Assembly: GCF_009725995.1 (NCBI RefSeq) | Contig: NZ_RCNS01000001.1 | Span: forward strand, 1,195,195 to 1,259,194 | DNA from: Zobellia laminariae | Lineage (GTDB): Bacteria > Bacteroidota > Bacteroidia > Flavobacteriales > Flavobacteriaceae | Direction of reading: 5' to 3' | DNA length: 64,000 bases | Shown: piece by piece, positions 52,939-62,155 of the stretch | How the letters are laid out: the number at the start of each line of letters is the position of its first letter | How positions within the stretch are numbered: the stretch's first letter is position 1 | The notes under the pieces: model-generated | Told to the model about the DNA's origin: nothing | The model's input: the letters and a program-made list of their open reading frames with translations, nothing else | Database searches by the model: none | Program-made: the position numbers and the translations under genes

Positions 52939-53445
52939 CTACTTTCTTTTATATAAAGGCACAGAAGAACATGCCTCACCATACATGAGAGATTTTACAA
53001 CAGGTTGTAACTTTCCTATTATCAATACGTAAGCATTGGGAGGCACCGGTTTATTGCTGCATCCTTTAACAATAACCATTTTATCTTTTAATGAAGAAAC
53101 ATCCAAATCCTTTAGTGTTTCTGTGTATAAAAGTGTCTCCATTTCCTCCAATGAGCCTTGAATAAACCTCTTTGCGTAAGGTTGGAGTTTTGTAGCCAAC
53201 AGCATATAGGCCCAGCCAGGAACGATGGCACCTGTAGAACAATGTAAGGCTACATAAGCATCTTGGTATTGAGACCAATCATGTTCTGCAGCTTTAGCTC
53301 TAAATTCTTTTTCTTTTAGTAAAAAACCTTCTAGCAACCATTCTGAAATATCAAAAAGCACACGCTTTCCCGGAAGATAATAATCTTCCAGATTAAATGT
53401 AATGAGCTTACTCTGCGCTACCTTATTAACGATTTCTTCTGACAT
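52939..53445 (-). CDS. DUF2480 family protein
   Basis: The 168-residue cytoplasmic protein of the DUF2480 family occurs in Bacteroidetes next to the suf genes. The ALHCSTGAIVPGWAYMLLATKLQPYAK and VVKGCSNKPVPPNAYVLI motifs have cysteines that could bind metal or clusters. The function is unknown; its constant place next to SufE and the DUF59 protein suggests a role in iron-sulfur cluster assembly or use. The gene ends 8 nt after the DUF59 gene. Confidence 0.88.
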   Translation of the reverse strand: MSEEIVNKVAQSKLITFNLEDYYLPGKRVLFDISEWLLEGFLLKEKEFRAKAAEHDWSQYQDAYVALHCSTGAIVPGWAYMLLATKLQPYAKRFIQGSLEEMETLLYTETLKDLDVSSLKDKMVIVKGCSNKPVPPNAYVLIIGKLQPVVKSLMYGEACSSVPLYKRK

Positions 53446-53453
53446 ATTTGGTT

Positions 53454-53783
53454 TTATAGCAACCCTAGTTCTAGTTTAGCTTCTTCACTCATCAAATCTT
53501 GTGTCCATGGTGGATCAAAGGTAATTTCAACCTCTGCATCTTTCACTAAATCCAAAGACTTTACCTTTTCTTCTACTTCGGCAGGAAGAGATTCCGCCAC
53601 AGGACAGTTTGGAGATGTAAGTGTCATTAAAATTTTGACCTCGTTATCTTCGTTTACGAAAACGTCATAAATCAACCCTAATTCATAGATATCCACAGGG
53701 ATTTCTGGATCGTAAATCGTCTTAAGTACTATTACTATTTTTTCTCCCAATTCTTGGGTATCTACTACTGTTTCTTCGCTCAT
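53454..53783 (-). CDS. DUF59/MIP18 family iron-sulfur assembly protein
   Basis: The 109-residue MIP18-type protein begins its core with TIYDPEIPVDIYELGLIYDV and has the LTSPNCPVAESLP cysteine segment that fits a cluster or metal site, ending with TFDPPWTQDLM. SufT-like and similar proteins help mature iron-sulfur proteins. It follows sufE after 55 nt and is followed by the DUF2480 gene after 8 nt, as in the usual SUF neighbourhood. Confidence 0.92.
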   Translation of the reverse strand: MSEETVVDTQELGEKIVIVLKTIYDPEIPVDIYELGLIYDVFVNEDNEVKILMTLTSPNCPVAESLPAEVEEKVKSLDLVKDAEVEITFDPPWTQDLMSEEAKLELGLL

Positions 53784-53838
53784 GTTATTGGAATTAATTC
53801 TTTAATAATTTAGGACCACCTCAAATACGGTCAATGCC

Positions 53839-54261
53839 CTAATTTAATTGTGTCTGGTATGCTACTGCATATAATTTCAATTGCTTGATCATGCTTACCA
53901 AACCATTTGCACGTGTAGGAGAAAGATGCTCTTTCAAGCCAATTTCATCAATAAAATCGGTGTCTGCATCAATAATATCTTGTGGTTTCTGGTTGCTAAA
54001 AGCTCGTATTAAAATAGCAATTATACCTTTCGTTATAATTGCATCACTATCAGCAGTAAAAACCAGTTTATCTTCTTCTAGCTCAGCATGAACCCAAACT
54101 TTACTTTGGCAACCTTTGATTACATTATCAGCAGTCTTATATTTTTCATTGATGAGCGGAAGACTCTTGCCCAAATCAATCATATATTCATAACGCTGCA
54201 TCCAATCATCGAACATTGAAAATTCATCTACTATTTCGTCCTGTATTTCCTTTATCTGCAT
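53839..54261 (-). CDS. sufE: SufE family cysteine desulfuration protein
   Basis: The 140-residue protein accepts persulfide sulfur from SufS on its conserved cysteine, here in VIKGCQSKVWV. The N-terminal DWMQRYEYMIDLGKSLP and C-terminal NGLVSMIKQLKLYA segments fit the family. It lies 74 nt after sufS on the same strand. SufE stimulates SufS and passes sulfur to the SufBCD scaffold. Confidence 0.93.
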   Translation of the reverse strand: MQIKEIQDEIVDEFSMFDDWMQRYEYMIDLGKSLPLINEKYKTADNVIKGCQSKVWVHAELEEDKLVFTADSDAIITKGIIAILIRAFSNQKPQDIIDADTDFIDEIGLKEHLSPTRANGLVSMIKQLKLYAVAYQTQLN

Positions 54262-54335
54262 TGTCGCTGTTTTGGGTAAAAATACAATAAGTATCTATGG
54301 ATTTCAATTCTTTAAGAGAATCATAACGCTTATGG

Positions 54336-55550
54336 CTATTCTAGCATGCCCTTAGCTCTAAGAACGGCCTTAACCAGCACATCTACCTCATCCATAGTGT
54401 TATAAAAGCTAAAACTAGCTCTTACCGTTCCTGGAATCTTGTAGAAATCCATAATGGGTTGTGCGCAATGGTGACCGGTTCGTACGGCAACACCAAGCTT
54501 GTCTAAGATAGAACCTATATCATAAGGGTGCAGCCCCTCTATATTGAAAGAAATAACCGAAGTCTTATTTTTAGCTGTTCCGTAAATTTTGAGTCCGTCT
54601 ATCTTCAGCAATTCTTGCGTGGCATATTCTAGTAATTCATGCTCATATTTGGCAATTTCATCAAAGCCAATAGCATTCATATAATCTAGTGCAGCACCAA
54701 AAGCGATACCACCGCAGATATTAGGTGTACCAGCTTCAAATTTATGCGGTAAATCGGCATAGGTAGTTTTTTCGAAAGTAACTTCGGCAATCATTTCACC
54801 ACCACCTTGGTACGGTGGTAATTTATTTAACCACTCTTCTTTTCCGTATAACATACCTTCTCCGGTAGGTCCACACATTTTATGAGCAGACACGGTATAA
54901 AAATCTACATCTAGTTTCTGCACATCTGCTTTGATATGAGGCGCAGCTTGTGCACCATCAATTAAAACAGCAGCGCCTACAGCATGTGCTTTATCTATTA
55001 TTTCTTTGATAGGGTTAATGGTCCCCAATGCATTTGAGATATGATTACAGAATACTAGTTTTGTTTTATTGGAAAGCAACTCATCATAAACATCCATTAA
55101 CAACTCACCAGCAATATTCATAGGAATAACCTTAAGAACGGCACCCGTTCTTTCGGCCAACATTTGCCAAGGCACTATATTGGAATGATGCTCCATAGCG
55201 GAAACCAAAATCTCATCACCTTTTTCAAGCAACGTTGTAAATCCGTTAGCAACGATGTTTATACTGTGGGTTGTTCCAGAAGTAAATATAATTTCATACG
55301 AGTTTTTCGCATTAAAGTGCTTCTGAATCTTTTGCCGTGCTACCTCATATTTATCAGTTGCTTCTTGGGAAAGCGCATGCACACCACGATGTATATTGGC
55401 ATTATAGTTTTGATAGTAGTCTACTATAACATCAATAACCTGCTGTGGCGTTTGCGATGTAGCAGCATTGTCTAAGTATACCAAGGGCTTTCCATTAACT
55501 TCTCTTTTAAGAATAGGAAAATCTTTACGAATTTCAGTAACGTCTATCAT
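54336..55550 (-). CDS. sufS: Cysteine desulfurase SufS
   Basis: The 404-residue PLP enzyme releases sulfur from cysteine as an enzyme-bound persulfide, giving alanine. The PLP lysine is in VSAHKMCGPTGEG and the catalytic cysteine is in RTGHHCAQP. The N-terminal LVYLDNAATSQTPQ motif is present. A minus-strand terminator at 55641-55674 separates it from the outer-membrane genes, so sufS starts a separate transcript with sufE and the DUF59, DUF2480 genes. Confidence 0.95.
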   Translation of the reverse strand: MIDVTEIRKDFPILKREVNGKPLVYLDNAATSQTPQQVIDVIVDYYQNYNANIHRGVHALSQEATDKYEVARQKIQKHFNAKNSYEIIFTSGTTHSINIVANGFTTLLEKGDEILVSAMEHHSNIVPWQMLAERTGAVLKVIPMNIAGELLMDVYDELLSNKTKLVFCNHISNALGTINPIKEIIDKAHAVGAAVLIDGAQAAPHIKADVQKLDVDFYTVSAHKMCGPTGEGMLYGKEEWLNKLPPYQGGGEMIAEVTFEKTTYADLPHKFEAGTPNICGGIAFGAALDYMNAIGFDEIAKYEHELLEYATQELLKIDGLKIYGTAKNKTSVISFNIEGLHPYDIGSILDKLGVAVRTGHHCAQPIMDFYKIPGTVRASFSFYNTMDEVDVLVKAVLRAKGMLE

Positions 55551-55640
55551 AGTAATATTATTGACTGCAAAGATACCGACTATGCCCTAAATTATAGTAA
55601 AAACAAGAAGCTTTCTAAGTTGAAGGTATTCTTATAAAAG

Positions 55641-55674
55641 AAAAACCACCAAGAAGTTTTCTTAGTGGTTTTTT
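55641..55674 (-). terminator. Intrinsic terminator on the minus strand after the three barrel genes
   Basis: AAAAACCACCAAGAAG and CTTAGTGGTTTTTT form an imperfect hairpin around TTTT with a T-run on the minus side. It ends the transcript of the outer-membrane paralogues and isolates sufS. Confidence 0.75.
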
Positions 55675-55692
55675 ATACATTAATAGTTATAA

Positions 55693-56280
55693 TTAGAAGC
55701 GAAAACCCACTCCAACCTTTAAGTAGCCTAAATTTTGCTTAAACTTATATTTCTGTCCTTCAAACTCTCTATTATCAGTAATCCTTGTATAGTCATACTG
55801 AGCCTGAACAAAGAAACGTTTAGTAATGTCGTAAGAAAGCCCTAGATTTAAACTTACACCTCCTAAATTGGTAGATGTTTTATCTGGAGCACCAGGAAAA
55901 ATTCCCTTATACTTAGATTGAAGAAATGTATAACCTAATCCCACGCTAGGGTGTAGTTTTTGTATTCCTGGAATAGTAAACTCTGCAAATACTTTAGGCT
56001 GAATTAACCAATGGGTTTCTTTGATGTCGACTACGGGCTCGGAGTAGTTTTGAGTTTCTTCTTTAAAAATTCCTGCATTAATCCCCGCTCCTATTTTAAC
56101 AATATTAAAATCTAAAAACCGATACTTTACTCCAACGTCTAAAACACCAGGAGCATCATTTCCCAGCTCATCACCAACGGTTAAGGGGTAGTTTGCTTCC
56201 ACGCTCCATTTCTGGTCTTGGGCGAACAAGCCTACACTTAAGAAGAATACTGAAACTGTTAAAAAGTAGATTTTTTTCAT
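55693..56280 (-). CDS. Outer-membrane beta-barrel protein, paralogue 1
   Basis: The 195-residue protein has a signal peptide (MKKIYFLTVSVFFLSVGLFAQ) and a mature barrel with about eight to ten strands ending in a terminal aromatic (VGVGFRF), the outer-membrane insertion signal. It is one of three adjacent paralogues with the same N-terminal 20 residues and the same general design (WSVEANYP, KYRFLDFNIVKIGAGINAG, WLIQPKVFAEF, SYDITKRFFVQAQ). The function is unknown; small barrels of this kind often bind surface ligands or adhere. It is inserted between sufS and sufD, with terminators on both sides of the trio. Confidence 0.85.
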   Translation of the reverse strand: MKKIYFLTVSVFFLSVGLFAQDQKWSVEANYPLTVGDELGNDAPGVLDVGVKYRFLDFNIVKIGAGINAGIFKEETQNYSEPVVDIKETHWLIQPKVFAEFTIPGIQKLHPSVGLGYTFLQSKYKGIFPGAPDKTSTNLGGVSLNLGLSYDITKRFFVQAQYDYTRITDNREFEGQKYKFKQNLGYLKVGVGFRF

Positions 56281-56370
56281 ATGAACTAATAATTAGTGGT
56301 AAATAAATTTTTACAAAACGCACTTGCTCTTTAAAAGCAAAAAACATGAAATAGTAGTAGTTAATTTTTT

Positions 56371-56988
56371 TTAGAACCTAAAACCGACTCCAACTTTTAT
56401 GAGACTTATATGCTCTATGTTTCTTAAAGTTTCTCCTCCTACCTCTGTTTTATCAGCAACATTTCTGGTAACGTCCAATTTAGTCTGTACAAAGAATCGT
56501 TTAGTTATATCATAGGAAAGTCCCAAATTCAAACTTATTCCCCCTTCTGATTCTGTAATTTTATGAGTACCAGGAAATGGAGGTTCTTGTGGGCCGTAAT
56601 CAAATAAGCCATCATATTTAGATTGAACAAACGTATACCCTAACCCTATAGAAGGATGCAGCCTTTTTACTCCCGGTATAGCAAATTCTGCAAATACCTT
56701 AGGTTGAATTAACCAGTGAGTACCAGTAAAATCAAACGATGAAGGGTCACGATAGTCCTTAGTGTCTTCCGTATAAACTCCCGCATTAATACCTGCGCCG
56801 ATTTTTACAATATTAAAATCTAAAAACCGATATTTTACTCCAAAGTCAATGACACCAGAAGCATCATTTCCTAACCCGACACCGATGGAAATCGGGTAGT
56901 TTGCTTCCACACTCCATTTCTGGTCTTGGGCGAACAAGCCTACACTTAAGAAGAATACTGAAACTGTTAAAAAGTAGATTTTTTTCAT
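56371..56988 (-). CDS. Outer-membrane beta-barrel protein, paralogue 2
   Basis: The ATG at 56988 is chosen because it gives the same start (MKKIYFLTV) as the two neighbours; a longer frame from 57030 adds a non-matching leader. The 205-residue barrel resembles paralogue 1 (WSVEANYPISIG, GVKYRFLDFNIVKIG, SYDITKRFFVQTK, ending VGVGFRF), with a longer loop around residue 130-150 (YGPQEPPFPGTH). It is the middle gene of the trio; 90 bp separate it from each neighbour or less, so co-transcription is likely. Confidence 0.85.
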   Translation of the reverse strand: MKKIYFLTVSVFFLSVGLFAQDQKWSVEANYPISIGVGLGNDASGVIDFGVKYRFLDFNIVKIGAGINAGVYTEDTKDYRDPSSFDFTGTHWLIQPKVFAEFAIPGVKRLHPSIGLGYTFVQSKYDGLFDYGPQEPPFPGTHKITESEGGISLNLGLSYDITKRFFVQTKLDVTRNVADKTEVGGETLRNIEHISLIKVGVGFRF

Positions 56989-57077
56989 ACGAACATTTAT
57001 TAATGGGTTATAATTAGTTACAAAACACACTTGCTACTTGTATGCGAGAAATATGGAATCTTAATGGTTAATTTTAT

Positions 57078-57671
57078 TTAGAACCTAAAACCAACTCCGA
57101 ATTTTAAATACCCCAAATTTCGTTTTACTTTAAGGTCCTGCCCTTCATAATTATAAGTATCTTTTTCCCTTATATAATCATATTGCGCTTGCAAAAAGAG
57201 TCGTTTAGTTATATCATAGGAAAGTCCTAAGTTCAAATTAATACCTCCCGAAGATCCTGTATTGTCAAAACTTCCAAAAAAATAATCTTCTCCCTTGAAG
57301 TGAGATTCCAAAAAAGTGTAGCCCAATCCAACACTGGGATGAAGTTTTTGTATTCCTGGGACAGTAAACTCCGCAAATATTTTCGGTTGAATTAACCAAT
57401 TGGTTTCATCAAAATCCGTGAACGCCGGTTCAAAGTCATCACTTATATTCTTTTTGAAAACACTGGCATTAATACCTGCTCCTATTTTCACAATTTTTAA
57501 GTCTAAAAACCGATATTTTATTCCAAAATCTAAAAGACCAGGAGCGTCATTTCCAATTTCATCACCAACGGAAATCGGGTAATTTGCTTCCACGCTCCAT
57601 TTCTGGTCTTGGGCGAACAAGCCTACACTTAAGAAGAATACTGAAACTGTTAAAAAGTAGATTTTTTTCAT
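57078..57671 (-). CDS. Outer-membrane beta-barrel protein, paralogue 3
   Basis: The ATG at 57671 gives the shared start (MKKIYFLTV); the upstream in-frame ATG at 57683 adds four residues. The 197-residue barrel has WSVEANYPISVGDEIG, IKYRFLDLKIVKIGAGINA, SYDITKRLFLQAQYDY and the end FGVGFRF. It is the first gene of the trio in transcription order. The first 30 codons are nearly the same in DNA in all three (see the repeat entry), whereas the mature parts have diverged. Confidence 0.85.
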   Translation of the reverse strand: MKKIYFLTVSVFFLSVGLFAQDQKWSVEANYPISVGDEIGNDAPGLLDFGIKYRFLDLKIVKIGAGINASVFKKNISDDFEPAFTDFDETNWLIQPKIFAEFTVPGIQKLHPSVGLGYTFLESHFKGEDYFFGSFDNTGSSGGINLNLGLSYDITKRLFLQAQYDYIREKDTYNYEGQDLKVKRNLGYLKFGVGFRF

Positions 57672-57724
57672 ACGAACGAACAATTAATGATTTATAATTA
57701 GTTCGCAAATCTATAGGAAAATTC

Positions 57725-57760
57725 GTGCAAAAAAATAACGGCACTATTAAAGTGCCGTTA
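57725..57760 (-). terminator. Intrinsic terminator on the minus strand after sufD
   Basis: TAACGGCACT (57736-57745) pairs with AGTGCCGTTA (57751-57760) around ATTAA; the minus strand continues with a T-rich run. It ends the sufA-B-C-D transcript before the barrel genes. Confidence 0.85.
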
Positions 57761-57813
57761 AATAAATTCTATATTTTAAGATAATCTCTTGTTAAAAAAG
57801 AGCTTACAATCGC

Positions 57814-59130
57814 TTATAAATCAAACCCAAGATTAACCCCTAATTTCTTAGCAATCAACTTGTTAATACGTATTTTTAATTCAGGTATACGTACACTTTC
57901 TAAAACGTTATTAGCAAAAGCGTACATTAACAAAGCACGAGCTTCCTTTTTAGGAATCCCACGAGATTGTAGGTAAAATAAAGCATCTTCATCTAACTGA
58001 CCAATAGTACAACCGTGAGAACATTTTACATCATCTGCAAAAATCTCTAACTGAGGTTTTGAATTGATGCTTGCTTTATCACTAATTAGAATATTATTAT
58101 TCTTTTGGAAAGCATTTGTCTTTTGAGCAATTTTATCTACGATAATTTTGCCATTAAAAACACCTATAGAGCTATCGCCATAAATTCCCTTATAATCTTG
58201 ATGACTTTCACAATTTGGCTGCATATGATGCACTAATGTGTAATGATCCACATGCTGTTTTTCGCCTAGAATAGTAACACCATTCATAGTAGAGTCTATA
58301 TACTCACCGTTTTGATAAAAGTTAAGATTGTTACGTGTCAATTTACCACCAAAAGAGAAGGTATGAACGTTAACAACACTTTTATCTTTTTGGTCAACGT
58401 ATGTGTTATCAATTAATGAAGCTGTAGCCGCATCGTTCTGTATTTTATAAAAATCAACAATAGCACTTTTTGCAGCGAATATTTCGGTTACTGCATTAGT
58501 AAGTGTGTCGTTTGAGGTTAAACTCTGGTGACGCTCAATAATTTGAACCTCAGCATTTTCTTCTACAACAACCAAACTTCTTGGCTGCAACAAGATTGAT
58601 GCCTCATTACCCGTAGCGAAATGTATAATTTCGATAGGCTTTTTAGGCATTTTGTTTTTAGGAATGTAAATATACGCTCCTTCTCTACTGAATGCCGTAT
58701 TCAATGTGGTAAGTGACTCATCTTTTGACGCCACTTTGTTGAAGTAGACATCTATAACAGGCTTATACATTGGTTTTGTAAGCGCCGCGCTCATTAAACA
58801 TATATCAACACCATCATGAGTGGTTTCCGAAAGATACGAGCTATAAATACCGTCTACAAAAACAATTTTATATGAGTCTATCTCGTGTAAAAAATATTTT
58901 TTGACATCTTTATACTCAAGGGTATTTTCTTCCCTAGGAAAAATGCTGAAATCTATTTTTTGTAAACTATTTAACGAAGTATATTTCCAAGCTTCTTCCT
59001 TTTTAGAAGGAAATCCTTTTTCCTCAAAGTTTTTTATAGCTGCCATACGAACGTCGTGTACCGGATGTTCAACATCCACGTTGTTCTCAAACGCCATAAA
59101 GGAGGAAATCAATTTATCTTTTAAATCCAT
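57814..59130 (-). CDS. sufD: FeS cluster assembly protein SufD
   Basis: The 438-residue SufB-like scaffold subunit has the C-terminal beta-helix with HTFSFGGKLTRNNLNFY, VDKIAQKTNAFQKNNNIL and the DDVKCSHGCTIGQLDEDALFYLQSRG segment, in which the CSHGCT stretch corresponds to a cluster/sulfur-handling site in the family. It works with SufB and SufC as the SufBC2D scaffold that builds iron-sulfur clusters. It is followed by a terminator at 57725-57760. Confidence 0.94.
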   Translation of the reverse strand: MDLKDKLISSFMAFENNVDVEHPVHDVRMAAIKNFEEKGFPSKKEEAWKYTSLNSLQKIDFSIFPREENTLEYKDVKKYFLHEIDSYKIVFVDGIYSSYLSETTHDGVDICLMSAALTKPMYKPVIDVYFNKVASKDESLTTLNTAFSREGAYIYIPKNKMPKKPIEIIHFATGNEASILLQPRSLVVVEENAEVQIIERHQSLTSNDTLTNAVTEIFAAKSAIVDFYKIQNDAATASLIDNTYVDQKDKSVVNVHTFSFGGKLTRNNLNFYQNGEYIDSTMNGVTILGEKQHVDHYTLVHHMQPNCESHQDYKGIYGDSSIGVFNGKIIVDKIAQKTNAFQKNNNILISDKASINSKPQLEIFADDVKCSHGCTIGQLDEDALFYLQSRGIPKKEARALLMYAFANNVLESVRIPELKIRINKLIAKKLGVNLGFDL

Positions 59131-59138
59131 ATATTTTT

Positions 59139-59186
59139 AGTATTAAGTAGTTAGTACAAAGTATTAAGTACTTTTTACTAACTACT
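59139..59186. repeat. Nested inverted and direct repeats between sufC and sufD
   Basis: AGTAGTTAGTA (59146-59156) pairs perfectly with TACTAACTACT (59176-59186), and AGTATTAAGTA recurs at 59139-59149 and 59160-59170, 21 bp apart. The 75-bp gap between sufC and sufD is therefore almost all repeat. It could form a hairpin in the suf mRNA, or be low-complexity sequence. Confidence 0.4.
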
Positions 59187-59205
59187 ACGTACTCTGTACT
59201 ATTTT

Positions 59206-59958
59206 TTAAACCGCTGTTTCTTGCTTTAACCAGTCGTATCCTTTTTCTTCAAGCTCTAGAGCAAGTTCTTTACCACCAGATTTTACAATTTTACCGTTAT
59301 GTAAAACGTGAACAAAATCAGGCACGATATACTCCAATAAACGTTGGTAGTGTGTAATTAAGATAACTGCGTTATCCTTACTTTTTAGTTTGTTAACTCC
59401 GCTAGCAACAATACGTAAAGCATCGATATCTAATCCAGAATCGGTTTCATCTAATATGGCAACCTTTGGCTCTAACATTGCCATTTGAAAAATCTCGTTT
59501 CTCTTTTTCTCACCACCAGAAAAACCTTCGTTCAATGATCTTGACAAAAATTTACGGTCAATTTCTAATAACTCAGATTTTTCACGAATCAACTTCAACA
59601 TATCCTTTGCAGGCATATCTTCAAGACCTTTAGCCTTACGAGATTCGTTAATAGCCGTTTTCATAAAGTTGGTTACAGAAACACCTGGAATCTCAACTGG
59701 ATATTGAAAAGAAAGAAAAACACCTTTATGTGCTCTTTCTTCTGGAGAAACTTCTTCTAAATCTTCACCGCTTAATTCAATTGAACCTTGAGTAACCTCA
59801 AAACGCTCGTTTCCGGCAATTACAGAAGCTAATGTACTTTTACCAGAACCGTTAGGTCCCATAATAGCATGTACTTCACCTGCTTTAACCTCTAGGTTTA
59901 TTCCTCTTAATATCTCCTTATCATCTACGCTAGCATGTAGATCTTTAATTTTCAACAT
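59206..59958 (-). CDS. sufC: FeS cluster assembly ATPase SufC
   Basis: The 250-residue ABC-type ATPase has Walker A GPNGSGKSTL, the Q-loop FLSFQYPVEIPGV, the signature SGGEKKRNE (SufC-type), Walker B VAILDETDSGLD and the H-loop ITHYQRLL. It powers the SufBC2D scaffold in the cytoplasm. It lies between sufB and sufD on the minus strand, with 59 nt to sufB and 75 nt to sufD. Confidence 0.96.
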   Translation of the reverse strand: MLKIKDLHASVDDKEILRGINLEVKAGEVHAIMGPNGSGKSTLASVIAGNERFEVTQGSIELSGEDLEEVSPEERAHKGVFLSFQYPVEIPGVSVTNFMKTAINESRKAKGLEDMPAKDMLKLIREKSELLEIDRKFLSRSLNEGFSGGEKKRNEIFQMAMLEPKVAILDETDSGLDIDALRIVASGVNKLKSKDNAVILITHYQRLLEYIVPDFVHVLHNGKIVKSGGKELALELEEKGYDWLKQETAV

Positions 59959-60017
59959 AATATGTTACTTTAAATATTGTGGCGCCAATGGCGTTTTACT
60001 AAAATCTTAATTACTTT

Positions 60018-61463
60018 TTATCCTACAGAACCTTCTAAACTAATTTCCAATAATTTTTGTGCTTCTACTGCAAATTCCATTGGTAGTTTATTTAATACTT
60101 CTTTACTGAAACCGTTTACAATTAATGCAATTGCTTTCTCTGTTGGTATACCTCTTTGGTTACAATAGAAAATTTGGTCTTCACCAATTTTACTAGTCGT
60201 AGCCTCATGCTCTATCATTGCCGTTTTATTCTTAGCTTCGATATAAGGGAAGGTATGTGCACCACATTCGTTACCCATTAACAAAGAATCGCATTGAGAG
60301 AAGTTACGCGCACCATCGGCACGGCTACTCACTTGTACAAGCCCTCTATAGCTATTCTGTGATTTACCAGCAGAAATACCTTTTGAAATGATAGTACTAC
60401 GGGTATTTTTACCCAAATGTATCATTTTGGTACCTGTATCTGCTTGCTGATAATTGTTAGTAACTGCAATAGAGTAAAATTCTCCAATTGAATTATCTCC
60501 TTTAAGTATACATGAAGGGTATTTCCAAGTAACGGCAGAACCTGTTTCTACCTGTGTCCAAGAAATTTTTGCATTTTTCTCACACAAACCTCTTTTGGTT
60601 ACGAAATTGTAAACACCACCTTTACCCTCTTTATTCCCAGGGAACCAATTTTGTACCGTTGAGTATTTTATCTCAGCACCATCTAAAGCAATTAGCTCTA
60701 CTACGGCAGCGTGCAATTGATTTTCATCTCTTGATGGAGCAGTACAGCCTTCTAAGTAACTTACATAGCTATCTTCATCTGCAATAAGCAACGTACGCTC
60801 AAATTGACCTGTACCTGCTTGATTAATTCTAAAATACGTAGAAAGCTCCATTGGGCATCTTACACCTTTTGGGATATAACAAAAAGAACCGTCAGTAAAA
60901 ACAGCAGAATTTAATGCAGCGTAAAAATTATCAGTTTTTGGCACTACTGTACCCATATACTTTTTCACTAATTCCGGATGCTCTTTTATCGCTTCTGAAA
61001 TAGGCATAAAAATAATACCCTTTTCTGCTAGTGTCTTTTTGAAAGTTGTTGCTACAGAAACAGAATCGACAACAATATCAACAGCTACATTTTGTAATTT
61101 CTTTTGTTCATCAACAGAAATACCAAGCTTACGATACATTTCTAACAAATCTGGATCTACATCATCTAACGTTTTGTTAGGATCAGCAGATTTTGGCGCA
61201 GAATAATAACTGATTTTCTGAAAATCTGGTTTTTCATAATGCACATTTGCCCATTTAGGCTCCTCCATCTCTTTCCAAATTTTAAAAGCTTCCAAACGCC
61301 AAAGCGTCATCCACTCTGGTTCCTCCTTCTTTTTAGAAATAGCGATGACGATTTCCTCATTCAAGCCAATTGGAAAAGTATCAGATTCAATATCTGTATA
61401 GAAACCGTACTCGTACTCTTTAGTTTCGAGTTCCTTTTTTAGTTCTTCTTCTGTGTATGCCAT
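60018..61463 (-). CDS. sufB: FeS cluster assembly protein SufB
   Basis: The 481-residue scaffold subunit has motifs [40 protein letters not shown] and [20 protein letters not shown], with conserved cysteines and a histidine involved in cluster assembly. It starts [11 protein letters not shown] at 61463. The sufA-type gene lies 63 nt upstream on the same strand, so sufA-sufB-sufC-sufD form one operon. Confidence 0.96.
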   Translation of the reverse strand: MAYTEEELKKELETKEYEYGFYTDIESDTFPIGLNEEIVIAISKKKEEPEWMTLWRLEAFKIWKEMEEPKWANVHYEKPDFQKISYYSAPKSADPNKTLDDVDPDLLEMYRKLGISVDEQKKLQNVAVDIVVDSVSVATTFKKTLAEKGIIFMPISEAIKEHPELVKKYMGTVVPKTDNFYAALNSAVFTDGSFCYIPKGVRCPMELSTYFRINQAGTGQFERTLLIADEDSYVSYLEGCTAPSRDENQLHAAVVELIALDGAEIKYSTVQNWFPGNKEGKGGVYNFVTKRGLCEKNAKISWTQVETGSAVTWKYPSCILKGDNSIGEFYSIAVTNNYQQADTGTKMIHLGKNTRSTIISKGISAGKSQNSYRGLVQVSSRADGARNFSQCDSLLMGNECGAHTFPYIEAKNKTAMIEHEATTSKIGEDQIFYCNQRGIPTEKAIALIVNGFSKEVLNKLPMEFAVEAQKLLEISLEGSVG

Positions 61464-61526
61464 TTTTTCCTTTTATACCAATTACACTAGGGTAACTGAA
61501 TAATTAGTTCTTTTACTATTCTCCGT

Positions 61527-61856
61527 TTATAACGAAAAACTTTCCCCACACCCACAGGTGCGTTGCGCATTAGGATTATTGAAAACAAAACCCTTTCCGT
61601 TTAGTCCACCAGAATACTCCAGTGTTGTACCAACTAAGTATAGAAAACTCTTTTTATCTACAATAATACGCACATCATTATCTTCAAAAACCTTATCGGC
61701 TTCGTCTTTTTCTTTGTCAAAATCGAGTTTATACGATAAGCCGCTACACCCACCACTCTCAACACCTACGCGAACATAGTCCGTAGAGGCATCAAAACCC
61801 CCTTCGGTCATTAAGTCTATGACTTTCTTTTTCGCAGTTTCAGATACTTGAATCAT
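61527..61856 (-). CDS. sufA: SufA/IscA-type iron-sulfur carrier protein
   Basis: The protein of about 109 residues is of the HesB/IscA fold with three conserved cysteines: GGCSG and the C-terminal CGCGESF (CxC). It carries or transfers clusters to target proteins. I chose the ATG at 61856 (MIQVSETAKKK), the normal family start; an ATG two codons upstream at 61862 is also possible. It is the first gene of the suf operon. Confidence 0.92.
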   Translation of the reverse strand: MIQVSETAKKKVIDLMTEGGFDASTDYVRVGVESGGCSGLSYKLDFDKEKDEADKVFEDNDVRIIVDKKSFLYLVGTTLEYSGGLNGKGFVFNNPNAQRTCGCGESFSL

Positions 61857-62155
61857 AAGCATTTGGATTTATTCTAAATAGTTCACAAATATATGGCATT
61901 AGTAGGGTTTTACCATAAGAACTAACATTATTATAACGTATATTCCAATAAGCTTTTTCTATGACCAAACGGTATATTATGCTTGACCAAAGCAAGAGCT
62001 TGTAATCTAATAGCAATCTTTCTGTTCAAGCGATGTTACTATCTATTTTTAGAAATGATTTGTTTTGATGGAACGAGATAATTTAAAAAATGCTAAGTTG
62101 TAGCTTTAGCCCAAAATTTTAATAGTTTTGGAAATAAATCAAAGTCGATTTTCTT

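Larger units (their letters stand above)
56191..57671. repeat. Three near-identical 90-bp gene starts in the barrel paralogues
   Basis: The first 30 codons of the three barrel genes (56191-56280, 56899-56988, 57582-57671) are nearly identical in DNA, signal peptide included, although the rest of the genes has diverged more. This uneven divergence fits gene conversion or selection on the start. Confidence 0.85.

Noticed and set aside
54336..61856. Suf genes as one single operon
   Set aside because: Strong minus-strand terminators at 57725-57760 and 55641-55674 split the locus into sufA-D, the barrel trio and sufS onward.
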